Assembly: GCA_902826615.1 (NCBI GenBank)
Contig: CADEFN010000007.1
Span: forward strand, 257,167 to 321,166
Length of the DNA: 64,000 nucleotides
From: an uncultured Gemmatimonadota bacterium
GTDB taxonomy: Bacteria; Gemmatimonadota; Gemmatimonadetes; Gemmatimonadales; Gemmatimonadaceae
Direction of reading: 5' to 3'
Shown piece by piece: positions 1 through 8,284 of the stretch. The stretch's first letter is position 1, and each line of letters begins with the position of its first letter. Below the pieces are notes generated by a model that ran no database searches, had not been told where the DNA came from, and worked only from the letters and a program-made list of their open reading frames with translations. Both the position numbers and the translations under genes were made by a program.

Positions 1-692
1 AGCTGTTCGCTGGCGTCATCGGCCACGCGCAAGCTGACCAGGGTGCCGGGCGCCAGCAGCAGTGGCCGCACCGTGAGGGTGTGCGCGGAAATCGGCGTGA
101 GGATGATCGAGTCGAGTTCGGGATGCACAATGGGACCGCCCGACGACAGCGAGTACGCCGAAGACCCGGTTGGTGTGGCGAGAATCAGTCCATCGGCCGC
201 ATACGACGCGATGCGTTCGCCGTTGGCGTCCACGACCAGACGAATCACGCGTGCCTTTCCGCCCTGGTGCAGCACGACGTCGTTGAGTGCGAACCAGCTC
301 TCGAGTGCGACACCACTTCGCGAGAGTTGCGCCTCGAGCATCATCCGGGGCTCGGCGATGTAGTCACCCCCTGCAAAACGCTGCAGGGCTTCTTCGGCCT
401 CGTCGCCACCACACGCGGTGAGAAACCCGAGATGCCCCAGGTTGACCCCCAGGATCGGGAGTTCCCGCCCGCCAAGGGCACGCGCTCCGCGGAGAAAGGT
501 GCCGTCACCCCCGAGGGTCAGCATGGCGTCGATGTCGGCACCAGCGTGCAGATGCTCGGCAGTGGGTACAAGGTCATGCAACGCGTCCTCGAACAGCAGC
601 GACACACCGGCGCGTGGTGCCACCGTGCGCAACCGTTCGAGGAAGGAGCCTAACTCCGGATACCCCCTGTTTCCGACAACGCCCAGCCGCAT
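1..692 (-). CDS. nadK: NAD kinase, C-terminus cut by window edge
   Basis: Cytosolic ATP-dependent NAD kinase that makes NADP. About 230 N-terminal residues are in the window and the C-terminus lies beyond base 1. The minus-strand translation begins MRLGVVGNRGYPELG. It carries the diagnostic GGDGTFLRGAR loop, NLGHLGFLT and a PTGSSAYSLSSGGP segment, which are the NAD kinase nucleotide-binding motifs. The ATG at 692 shares one base with the dxs TGA (TGATG), so the two are probably translationally coupled. The family assignment is secure. Only the missing C-terminus is unseen. Confidence 0.93.
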   Translation of the reverse strand, partial: MRLGVVGNRGYPELGSFLERLRTVAPRAGVSLLFEDALHDLVPTAEHLHAGADIDAMLTLGGDGTFLRGARALGGRELPILGVNLGHLGFLTACGGDEAEEALQRFAGGDYIAEPRMMLEAQLSRSGVALESWFALNDVVLHQGGKARVIRLVVDANGERIASYAADGLILATPTGSSAYSLSSGGPIVHPELDSIILTPISAHTLTVRPLLLAPGTLVSLRVADDASEQ

Positions 693-2569
693 CAGCCGGC
701 GATCGCCTCAGCGTCGTGCAAGGCGCGTACACGATCCGCGATGCCCGCCGCCGTGAGTCCGCACTCGGTAAGCTGTGTGGTGCGCGAGGCGGCGTACACA
801 ATGCGGTCGGGCACACCATGCGCCACCACACGAACGCCCGGATCGCTGCGCTGGACCACCGAAGCCATGAACGCTCCGAAGCCGTTCACCACACAGCCCT
901 CTTCCACCACCAGCAGCGAGCGATGTTCCGCGAGGATGGCCTGAAGCGTGGCTTCATCATACGGCTTGAGGAAGCGGGCGTTCACTACCGTCACATGCAG
1001 CCCTTCGCTGGCCAGTGTTTCAGCGGCGGCAAGGGATGGGTTGACCATGGTGCCCACCGCGAGAATGGCGACCTCACTCCCCTTTCGCAGCACTTCCCAC
1101 GAGTACATGGGCACCGCCGGAATCTCCGACATGGAGGGGACCGTGTCGGGCGCCGCGTCGCGTGGGTACCGGAGACAGAACGGACCGTCGTGTTGTGTGC
1201 CGGTGCGAAGGAGCGCCAGCATCTCGCGTCCATCCTTCGGTGCCGTCACGACCATGTTGGGCACGGCCAGCATGTAGGGAATGTCGTACAACCCCATATG
1301 CGTCTCGCCGTCTTCTCCCACCACACCCGCGCGATCCATGCAGAAGGTGACCGGGAGGTTCTGGAGCGCCACATCATGGATGATGTTGTCGTACCCGCGC
1401 TGCAGGAATGTAGAGTAGATGGCCACCACCGGACGAAGACCACGGGTGGCCATACCGGCCGAGAAGGTCACCGCATGCCCCTCCGCAATCCCTACGTCGA
1501 AAAAGCGGGCGGGATGTGACTTGGCGACGATCCCGGTGCCGGTCCCGCTTGGCATCGCGGCCGTGACGGCCACCACGCGCGGATCCTCCTGCATCAGCTC
1601 CGAGAGCCCGCGCCCGAACACGGCGGTGTACGCGGGGTTGGCGGTCGATGTCTTGAGCTGCTTGCCGGTTGCCGGGTCGTGCCCCGGCGGCAAGGCATGC
1701 CACTTCTCGCCATGTTCGCCGGCCGGGAATCCACGTCCCTTTTGCGTCACGACGTGCACCAGCCGCGGCCCGGTCATGGCGCGTACGGCACCCAGCATGT
1801 CGACCAGCTGCTCGGTGTCGTGCCCGTTCACGGGTCCGAAGTACCGGAAGCCGAGTTCCTCGAAGAGGACGCCCGGGGTGAGGAAGGACTTCACACTTTC
1901 TTCCCACTTGCGCACCAGCAGATCGATGGCCGGTGTCTTCTCGATGAGCTCCCCGATCTTGCTGCGGACCCGGTTGTAGATCGGGTTCCGCTGCACCTGG
2001 TTGAGGTACTTCGACATCGCACCCACGTTAGGCGCGATCGACATCTCGTTGTCGTTGAGAATGACGATGAGATCGCGATCGGAGTGCCCGGCGTTGTTGA
2101 GCCCTTCGTAGGCGAGCCCGCTGGTGAGCGATCCGTCGCCGATGATCGCGACCACCTTGTAGTCGTCACCCAGCACGTCGCGACCGGCGGCGATGCCTAA
2201 CGCCGCTGAAATCGAGGTGGCCGCGTGTCCCGCGCCGAAGGCATCGTAGACACTCTCGGTGCGCTTGAGGAAACCGGAGAGCCCCGCCTCCTGACGCAAA
2301 CTCTCCAACTGGCTGTTGCGCCCCGTCAATGCCTTGTGGGGATATCCCTGGTGACCCACATCCCACACGAGCTGGTCGCGTGGCGTGTCAAAGACATAGT
2401 GGAGGGCCACCGTCAGCTCCACGACACCGAGGCCCGCTCCGATGTGGCCCCCCGTGCGCGAGCAGACATCGATGAGTCGGGCGCGGACATCGTCGGCCAC
2501 CTGCTGCAACTCCTCCGGCTTGAGCTGGCGGAGGTCAGCGGGTGACGTGATTCGATCGAGTATCGACAT
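692..2569 (-). CDS. dxs: 1-deoxy-D-xylulose-5-phosphate synthase
   Basis: Thiamine-diphosphate enzyme that condenses pyruvate and glyceraldehyde-3-phosphate in the first step of the MEP isoprenoid pathway. It has 625 residues, the normal family length. Visible features are the GGHIGAGLGVVEL segment with the active-site-type His near residue 42, the ThDP/Mg motif GDGSLTSG at 144-151 with NN at about 158-159, and the transketolase pyrimidine-domain segment DVGIAEGHAV near residue 360 containing the catalytic Glu. The gene follows a prenyl synthase on the same strand after a 41-nt gap, so two isoprenoid steps are co-transcribed. The ATG start at 2569 gives the typical N-terminus. Confidence 0.97.
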   Translation of the reverse strand: MSILDRITSPADLRQLKPEELQQVADDVRARLIDVCSRTGGHIGAGLGVVELTVALHYVFDTPRDQLVWDVGHQGYPHKALTGRNSQLESLRQEAGLSGFLKRTESVYDAFGAGHAATSISAALGIAAGRDVLGDDYKVVAIIGDGSLTSGLAYEGLNNAGHSDRDLIVILNDNEMSIAPNVGAMSKYLNQVQRNPIYNRVRSKIGELIEKTPAIDLLVRKWEESVKSFLTPGVLFEELGFRYFGPVNGHDTEQLVDMLGAVRAMTGPRLVHVVTQKGRGFPAGEHGEKWHALPPGHDPATGKQLKTSTANPAYTAVFGRGLSELMQEDPRVVAVTAAMPSGTGTGIVAKSHPARFFDVGIAEGHAVTFSAGMATRGLRPVVAIYSTFLQRGYDNIIHDVALQNLPVTFCMDRAGVVGEDGETHMGLYDIPYMLAVPNMVVTAPKDGREMLALLRTGTQHDGPFCLRYPRDAAPDTVPSMSEIPAVPMYSWEVLRKGSEVAILAVGTMVNPSLAAAETLASEGLHVTVVNARFLKPYDEATLQAILAEHRSLLVVEEGCVVNGFGAFMASVVQRSDPGVRVVAHGVPDRIVYAASRTTQLTECGLTAAGIADRVRALHDAEAIAG

Positions 2570-2610
2570 ATGGCTTGAACATGTCCGGGAACTGCCCCGA
2601 GGGGAAGTTG

Positions 2611-3489
2611 TCAGGAGCGGCGCTCCACGGTGAACCTCGCCAGCGCTTCGAGGTCGGGTGCGGCGATTCCTGCCTGGTGCAGCCCGTCCACGGCCTCCCG
2701 CGCGAGCATCTCCGCTCGGGCGCGCGCGCCCTCGATGCCCAGCAGCGCCGGGTAGGTGCTTTTGTGCAGATCGAGATCGCGACCGGCCGTTTTGCCCAAT
2801 TGCTCCGTTGTCGCGGTCACGTCGAGCACATCATCGGCAATCTGGAATGCCAGTCCTATACGGTCGCCATATGCTTCGAGCGCAGCGATCTGACGTGAGG
2901 AGGCCTTCGCCCCCATGCCACCGATCGCCACGGAGCAGGAAATCAACGATCCGGTTTTGCCGCGATGGATCTCCTGCAGCTCATCGAGGGTGACCTGCCG
3001 CCCCTCGGCATCGAGGTCGAGGAGTTGGCCCCCCACCATCCCTGCCGCGCCAGAAGCCTGCATGAGCCGGCGTACCACGGCAGCACGATGTGTGTCGTCG
3101 AGACCTAACGATGCCGCGGCCCGGGAGGCCGTGAGGGCCGCAAACGGAATCATTGCGAGGCCTACGGCCGTGGCCACCGGAACGTCATAGGCCCGGTGAA
3201 CGGTCGCGCGTCCTCGCCGCATGTCATCGTCGTCCATGCAGGGCAAGTCGTCATGCACGAGCGAATAGGCGTGAACGGTCTCCACGGCCGCTGCCAGACC
3301 AGTGGCGTCCCCGCTTCCCCCGCACGCCCGGTATGCCGCGAGCACCAGGAGTCCGCGCACGCGCTTCCCTTCACCAGCCAGCGCGTACGCCATGGCCTCG
3401 CCAACCACACCTGGCACGAGCGTGCGCGCGTGTGCGGCGAGTGCGGCGAGTGCGGCCTCGATTCCGGCCTTGCCCTCTGCCTCAGCCAT
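2611..3489 (-). CDS. ispA: Polyprenyl (farnesyl/geranylgeranyl) diphosphate synthase
   Basis: Head-to-tail prenyltransferase that builds C15-C20 prenyl diphosphates from IPP and DMAPP. The protein has 292 residues. The first aspartate-rich motif DDLPCMD is at residues 80-86 and is followed by the usual DDDMRRG stretch. The second motif DDVLD is at 219-223, preceded by FQIA. The region just before the first motif (HAYSLVHDD) resembles farnesyl diphosphate synthases, but chain length cannot be fixed from sequence alone. The start overlaps the 3' end of xseB by 8 nt. It lies in the operon xseA-xseB-ispA-dxs-nadK. Confidence 0.93.
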   Translation of the reverse strand: MAEAEGKAGIEAALAALAAHARTLVPGVVGEAMAYALAGEGKRVRGLLVLAAYRACGGSGDATGLAAAVETVHAYSLVHDDLPCMDDDDMRRGRATVHRAYDVPVATAVGLAMIPFAALTASRAAASLGLDDTHRAAVVRRLMQASGAAGMVGGQLLDLDAEGRQVTLDELQEIHRGKTGSLISCSVAIGGMGAKASSRQIAALEAYGDRIGLAFQIADDVLDVTATTEQLGKTAGRDLDLHKSTYPALLGIEGARARAEMLAREAVDGLHQAGIAAPDLEALARFTVERRS

Positions 3490-3697
3490 TGAACTCCTGC
3501 ACTGACAACACGCCCCCTGCCTTGGCCACCAGGACCTTCACCGCCTCTTCGGCCTTGACCAGTTCCCCATTGGCCTGTCGCAGGTGTTCGATGCCTTGCT
3601 CAAACAGCAGGAGCGCACGGTCGAGGGCGACGCCGGGGCGTTCGAGTTCCTCGACGATCGCCTCCAGCTGCTGCAGTGACGCTTCAAACGTTGCCAT
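3482..3697 (-). CDS. xseB: Exodeoxyribonuclease VII small subunit
   Basis: Small partner of XseA in ExoVII, which degrades single-stranded DNA to oligonucleotides. I choose the ATG at 3697, giving a 71-residue product beginning [18 protein letters not shown]. This matches the family's short two-helix hairpin (FExxLxxLExIVxxLE, then a second helix with LFEQGIEHLRQ). A longer reading frame upstream is only overlap with xseA. The start lies inside the last 14 nt of xseA and the stop overlaps the ispA start, so all three are translationally linked. An alternative ATG sits 12 nt upstream (MREL). Confidence 0.9.
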   Translation of the reverse strand: MATFEASLQQLEAIVEELERPGVALDRALLLFEQGIEHLRQANGELVKAEEAVKVLVAKAGGVLSVQEFNG

Positions 3698-4949
3698 CAG
3701 CTCCCTCATCCGTGATGCGCTGTGTGTGAATGACGGTAGCGCGTGCCTCGCCATCTGCAAACCGCAATCCGATCTGCTGTCCCGGCGCGAGCTGCTCCAC
3801 ACTGGCGACCACGTGCCCGGCATCGTCGGTGGCCATGACGTAGCCGCGCTCCAGGGTGGCGAGCGGGCTCAGCACCTGCAGCTTGCCGGCCAACCCCTGC
3901 AGCTTGAGCCGCCGCCGCTCAGTCAGCGCCGTCGCCGCAAGGGTGGAGCGGCGCACAATCTGACCTAACGCGCGCTGCGCGTCACGCACACGGGCGCCCG
4001 GGGCCTCCAGCAGCCGACGCCCCAGCACCCGCACCTCGCGTTGCAGGTCGGCCAGCATGGGGATCGCACGTTCGGCGGCCGCCGACGGGGTCGGAGCACG
4101 AAAGTCTGCCACGAGGTCGCAGATGGTGACGTCCACTTCGTGCCCGACGGCGGAGATCACCGGCACGGGCGACGCCGCCACCTTGCGGGCCAGCTTTTCA
4201 TCGTTGAATCCCCACAGGTCCTCGCGCGACCCGCCCCCGCGACCCACGATGATGACATCGGCCTCACCCCACCGATAGACCCGATCCAGTGCCGTCCGCA
4301 GCGAGCGGGGAGCGTCCTCTCCCTGCACCTGCGCGGGAACGAGAATGATGCGCACCAGCGGATTCCGGCGACGCGCCACCGAGACGATGTCGTGAAACGC
4401 GGCGCCGTCTGCACTCGTGACCACCGCTACACACCGGGGGAGAAATGGCAGGGGCCGGCGACGGGCCTCGTCAAGCAAACCATCGGCAGCAAGCCGACCC
4501 TTGACCTCCTCGAACGCCTTGCGCCACAGACCATCGCCCTGGGCCTCCATCCCGCGCACGATGAACTGCAAATCGGTGCGCGCCATGAACACGTCGAGCT
4601 GACCGCTCACCACGACATGCATGCCCTCGTCAGGCGGGGCCGGCACACGCCAGGTAGTAGACGCCCACATCACACACCGCATCGAGGCCTGCGCGCCCTT
4701 GAGGGTGAAGTACCAGTGCCCGTTCCGGTGCCGTGTGAACTGGGTGACCTCCCCCGCCACCCACATGGGCGGAAAACTCCCCGCCACGATGTCCTTCAGG
4801 AGCTGCGCGACATCGTCAACCGAGAATGGGGCCTCTGCACTTTCACCTGGCAACACATGCGCAGCAGGTGTACGCCGAGCGCCTGGCCCGTCGGCAAAAA
4901 GATCCTCCGACTGCCCCATCCCCGCGTCGCCGCGGGACCGCCGTGTCAT
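3684..4949 (-). CDS. xseA: Exodeoxyribonuclease VII large subunit
   Basis: Catalytic subunit of ExoVII (421 residues). After a variable ~35-residue N-terminus comes an OB-fold with the family hallmark [22 protein letters not shown]. The catalytic domain follows, containing [19 protein letters not shown] and [19 protein letters not shown] and then the SAVGHEVD segment, all classical XseA signatures. The ATG at 4949 forms an ATGA overlap with the folD stop. Its partner xseB follows immediately, so the complete enzyme is encoded in one operon. Confidence 0.96.
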   Translation of the reverse strand: MTRRSRGDAGMGQSEDLFADGPGARRTPAAHVLPGESAEAPFSVDDVAQLLKDIVAGSFPPMWVAGEVTQFTRHRNGHWYFTLKGAQASMRCVMWASTTWRVPAPPDEGMHVVVSGQLDVFMARTDLQFIVRGMEAQGDGLWRKAFEEVKGRLAADGLLDEARRRPLPFLPRCVAVVTSADGAAFHDIVSVARRRNPLVRIILVPAQVQGEDAPRSLRTALDRVYRWGEADVIIVGRGGGSREDLWGFNDEKLARKVAASPVPVISAVGHEVDVTICDLVADFRAPTPSAAAERAIPMLADLQREVRVLGRRLLEAPGARVRDAQRALGQIVRRSTLAATALTERRRLKLQGLAGKLQVLSPLATLERGYVMATDDAGHVVASVEQLAPGQQIGLRFADGEARATVIHTQRITDEGADGNV

Positions 4950-5839
4950 TTCCCGGCCTGCCGCGCGGCACGCACCGTGTTCTTGAGCAGCATCGCAATC
5001 GTCATGGGGCCCACGCCGCCCGGGACCGGGGTGATGTGACTCGCCACCGCGCTCGCGCTCTCGAAGTGAACATCACCCACCAGACGATATCCCTTGGGGG
5101 CCGACGCGTCGTTGACGCGATTGATTCCCACGTCGATTACCACGGCGCCCGGCCGAAGCATGTCGCCGGTGATGACTTCCGGCTTGCCGATGGCCGCAAT
5201 CACAATGTCGGCGCGACGCGTGTGCGCAGCCAGGTCTTTCGTTCGGCTGTGACAGATGGTCACCGTGCAGTTGGCTCCGGCACCCTGCTGCACCAGCAAT
5301 GCGGCCATGGGTTTGCCCACAATGTTGCTGCGCCCGATGATCACGGCATCCTTGCCCGACGTGTCCACCCCGTATCGCACGAGCAGTTCCTGCACACCCG
5401 CCGGCGTACACGGCGCAAAGCCGTCCTTCTCGCCGATCAGCAGCTTTCCGACGTTGACCGGATGAAAGCCATCGACGTCCTTGGCCGGATCGATGCGACG
5501 AACGATGGTGTTTTCATCCATGTGCTTGGGCAGCGGGCTCTGCACCAGTATCCCATGCACCGTCGGGTCTGCATTGAGCCGGTCAATCAGCGCTTCCAGC
5601 TCGGCCTGCGGCGTGTCGGCCGGGAGACGCACCGTCTCTCCCTTCATGCCGAGTTCCTTGCTGGTTTTCTCCTTTGAGCGCACGTACACCGCACTCGCCG
5701 GATCATCGCCCACCAGCACAACCGTGAGCCCGGGAACGATGCCGCGTTCCGCGAGTTCGGCGACTTCGCGTTGCAGGTCGTCGCGCACCGCCTTGGCGAC
5801 CGCAACTCCATCAATCAGCGTGGCGCTACCGTGCGACAT
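4946..5839 (-). CDS. folD: Methylenetetrahydrofolate dehydrogenase / cyclohydrolase
   Basis: Bifunctional cytosolic enzyme that interconverts 5,10-methylene-, 5,10-methenyl- and 10-formyl-THF. The length of 297 residues is typical. The motif [14 protein letters not shown] near residue 50 carries the catalytic Lys. [12 protein letters not shown] follows, then the NADP-binding [11 protein letters not shown] segment and the C-terminal [14 protein letters not shown] signature. The 5' end overlaps the 3' end of rny by 14 nt and its stop overlaps the xseA start by 4 nt. Confidence 0.97.
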   Translation of the reverse strand: MSHGSATLIDGVAVAKAVRDDLQREVAELAERGIVPGLTVVLVGDDPASAVYVRSKEKTSKELGMKGETVRLPADTPQAELEALIDRLNADPTVHGILVQSPLPKHMDENTIVRRIDPAKDVDGFHPVNVGKLLIGEKDGFAPCTPAGVQELLVRYGVDTSGKDAVIIGRSNIVGKPMAALLVQQGAGANCTVTICHSRTKDLAAHTRRADIVIAAIGKPEVITGDMLRPGAVVIDVGINRVNDASAPKGYRLVGDVHFESASAVASHITPVPGGVGPMTIAMLLKNTVRAARQAGK

Positions 5840-7412
5840 CGGTTGCCCTCGTTTCTCGGATGAGTACCACCTTGATCTGCCCCGGGTACTGCAACTCGGC
5901 TTCGATGCGCCGGGCGATTTCGTCGGCCATCGCGGTCATTCGGTTGTCGTCCACGGCATCGGGCGTCACGAGCACACGCACCTCACGCCCCGCCTGGATG
6001 GCAAACACCTTTTCAACACCGCGATAGCTGCTGGCAATCTTTTCGAGCCCCTCGAGACGTTTGACATAGGTCTCGAACGCCTCACGTCGTGCGCCCGGGC
6101 GTGAACCCGAGATGGCATCGGCGGCCTGTACGAGCACCGACACCTCTGACTCATGCGGCACGTCGTCGTGGTGCGCCGCGATGCAGTTCACCACCAGCGG
6201 GTTCTCGCCGTATTTCGTCGCGACCTCCACGCCCAGCTGCACGTGGGTGCCTTCATGTTCGTGCGTCAACACCTTGCCGATGTCGTGCAGCAGTGCCCCG
6301 CGTTTGGCCATCGTCACGTCGAGGCCGAGTTCGGCCGCCATGATGCCGGCGAGATGCGCCACTTCCTTGGAGTGATCAAGGATGTTCTGGCCATAGCTGG
6401 TGCGCCACTTCATGCGCCCGATGAGCTTGATGACTTCGGGGTGCAATCCGTGAATGCCCGTTTCGTACGCGGCCTGCTCACCCAGCTCGACAATCTGCGC
6501 ATCGACCTCTCGGCGCGACTTCGCGACCACTTCCTCGATCCGCCCCGGGTGAATACGCCCGTCCGTGACGAGCTTCTCGAGGGCCAGACGCGCCACTTCG
6601 CGCCGCACCGGGTCGAAGCACGAAACGACCACGGTGTCCGGAGTGTCGTCGATAACCACGTCGGCACCAGTCGCCAGCTCGAACGCGCGAATGTTGCGTC
6701 CCTCGCGACCGATAATGCGGCCCTTCATTTCGTCATTCGGCAGCGAAACGGACGAGACCGAGATCTCCGACGTGTGCTCCGACGCAATCCGCTGCACCGC
6801 CAACGCGACAATTTTCTTTGCTTCCCGTTCGGCGTTGCGCTTGGCGCTCTCCCGGATTTCGCGAAGGCGGTTGGCGGCGTCAGCCTCAGCCTCCTTTTCA
6901 AGCCGATTGATGAGCTCGGCCTTGGCCTCGCCGGCTGACATCCCGGCAAGAGACTCCAGACGACGGCGCTCGTCGGCGATCAGCCGCTCGAGCTCGGCCT
7001 CCCGGTCGCTGACTGACTTCTCCTTGCGCCCGAGGTCGCTGGCACGTCGGCTCGCTTCCTTCTCGCGCTGGTCGAGCAGGTCGAATTTCCTGTCGAGCTG
7101 AGTTTCGCGGTCCTGAACCCGTCGCTCTTCGCGTTCAACTTCCTCACGGCGATGGCGGGCTTCCGTCTCCCAGGTCTCGCGCGCCTTGATCAGTTCCTCT
7201 TTCCCTGACAGCACCGCGTTCTTGCGCAACGACTCGGCGTCGCGCTCGGCTTCGGTGAGAATTCGCTTGGATGTCTCTTCGGCAGTGGCCTTTGCGACCT
7301 TCTGCGCCTCGATCACGGCACTCTTGCCGAGGCCGCGCCCCAAAATGAAAAACGCTGCCGAGGCGAGAACAACAAGCACGCCAAGGACAGCGACGAGAGT
7401 CGTCTGATTCAT
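5826..7412 (-). CDS. rny: Ribonuclease Y
   Basis: Membrane-anchored endoribonuclease that initiates mRNA decay. The 528 residues show one N-terminal transmembrane helix (about residues 7-25). A long charged coiled coil follows (to about residue 190). Then come a KH domain with [20 protein letters not shown] and an HD domain with the HD pair in ALLHDIGK. This layout is diagnostic. It is the first protein gene after the predicted 6S RNA, and its stop overlaps the folD start. Confidence 0.97.
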   Translation of the reverse strand: MNQTTLVAVLGVLVVLASAAFFILGRGLGKSAVIEAQKVAKATAEETSKRILTEAERDAESLRKNAVLSGKEELIKARETWETEARHRREEVEREERRVQDRETQLDRKFDLLDQREKEASRRASDLGRKEKSVSDREAELERLIADERRRLESLAGMSAGEAKAELINRLEKEAEADAANRLREIRESAKRNAEREAKKIVALAVQRIASEHTSEISVSSVSLPNDEMKGRIIGREGRNIRAFELATGADVVIDDTPDTVVVSCFDPVRREVARLALEKLVTDGRIHPGRIEEVVAKSRREVDAQIVELGEQAAYETGIHGLHPEVIKLIGRMKWRTSYGQNILDHSKEVAHLAGIMAAELGLDVTMAKRGALLHDIGKVLTHEHEGTHVQLGVEVATKYGENPLVVNCIAAHHDDVPHESEVSVLVQAADAISGSRPGARREAFETYVKRLEGLEKIASSYRGVEKVFAIQAGREVRVLVTPDAVDDNRMTAMADEIARRIEAELQYPGQIKVVLIRETRATDVAR

Positions 7413-7469
7413 GATCTATAAGCTCCAGGCGCGACAGCGTCGCGAAGTCAGAGGGACCCATTGCGCGCC

Positions 7470-7640
7470 GGAGATTTTGGGGACTCAGGGGACTCGGGGC
7501 TGCCGACTGGCGCCGACGAAGGGCACGAGGTGGGCAGTGCTAAGTCACGGAGCAACCAAGACCTACGACCCGTTGGGTCTGTGACGAAGCTAGGGGCGGG
7601 TCCGGACCGAGGCAAGGCAGGCCGCAGGGCGCAAAGCGAG
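7470..7640 (-). ncRNA. ssrS: Probable 6S RNA (ssrS-like), ends approximate
   Basis: The 237-nt gap between zapA and rny has no credible ORF but is rich in structure. Reading the minus strand after the zapA stop, GGCCTGCC (5' side) can pair with GGCAGCC (3' side) to close a large bubble. Inside it a GTCAC...GTGAC apical stem-loop encloses an AGACC...GGTCT stem. The 3' side of the bubble contains a small GCAC...GTGC hairpin. This is the 6S plan: closing stem, open central bubble, apical stem. From memory, 6S RNA lies next to zapA in many bacteria, and zapA-6S-rny order occurs in deltaproteobacteria. The assignment rests on location plus fold; no covariance search was run and the exact ends are guesses. 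Confidence 0.6.
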
Positions 7641-7649
7641 CCTTCGCTC

Positions 7650-7970
7650 TCAGGGAATGGCGGGAAACTCCCCGGTTTCGCCCCGCTTGGCAGGTGGCAG
7701 CCAGCGACGCACTTCGGCGCTCAACGTGTCGAGCTCAGCATCTAGCGAACTGTGTGACTGCTTGATCTTGAAGAGCTGGTCCGTGATCTGAAGGGCAGCC
7801 AGAATGGCAGCCTTGTGGGTCTCGATTACCGCACTGGAGTTGAGCACCTGCTTGATGGCCCGGTCTACGTACTCGGCCACCGCGCGGGTGTGCTCCGGCG
7901 TTTCATCGCTCCGGATGGTGAACTCCTCGCCAAGGATCGAGACTTTGACGGCGTGCCGCTTCTCACTCAT
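7650..7970 (-). CDS. zapA: Cell division protein ZapA
   Basis: Small FtsZ-ring-associated protein that cross-links FtsZ filaments. The 106 residues begin MSEKRHAVKVSILGEEFTIR, the ZapA N-terminal beta-hairpin. An amphipathic helix (ETPEHTRAVAEYVDRAI) and a coiled-coil segment with ALQITDQLFKIK follow. The ATG forms an ATGA overlap with the preceding small coiled-coil gene. The probable 6S RNA lies directly downstream. Confidence 0.9.
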   Translation of the reverse strand: MSEKRHAVKVSILGEEFTIRSDETPEHTRAVAEYVDRAIKQVLNSSAVIETHKAAILAALQITDQLFKIKQSHSSLDAELDTLSAEVRRWLPPAKRGETGEFPAIP

Positions 7971-8284
7971 CCGGCTGACACCACGCCCGCGGCGCGATCT
8001 CCCTGCTGTCTGACGAACTTGGCTCGGGCGACGAGCTGACGGGTGCGGACCACGGCAAAATCGAGTCGGGCCTTGAGCTCGACATTTTCCTTCTCGAGTG
8101 TTCTGAGCCGCTCGAGACCAGCGCCGTCAACCCCCTGCTCGACCGAAGCCTCGAGCGTCTTGACCCTGGCCTCTGCCGCATGAGCTCGTTTGCGGAAGGC
8201 GGCGAGTTCGTCCCCGAGGTTGCGGACCAGTTGCTCGAGCTGCCGGAACGACGCGGACTCAGGTGCTGCGCGGTCGGATTCCAA
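7967..8284 (-). CDS. ZapB-like small coiled-coil protein
   Basis: Product of about 105 residues, almost entirely heptad-like coiled coil (FRQLEQLVRNLGDELAAFRKRA..., LERLRTLEKENVELKARLDFA). I choose a TTG start at 8284 because GGAGAAGGA lies just upstream, inside the end of pheT. A longer frame would overlap pheT by about 100 nt with no ribosome site. Its position between pheT and zapA matches small coiled-coil genes annotated zapB in other phyla, so a division-ring role is inferred. Sequence similarity alone would not prove it. Confidence 0.7.
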   Translation of the reverse strand: MESDRAAPESASFRQLEQLVRNLGDELAAFRKRAHAAEARVKTLEASVEQGVDGAGLERLRTLEKENVELKARLDFAVVRTRQLVARAKFVRQQGDRAAGVVSAG

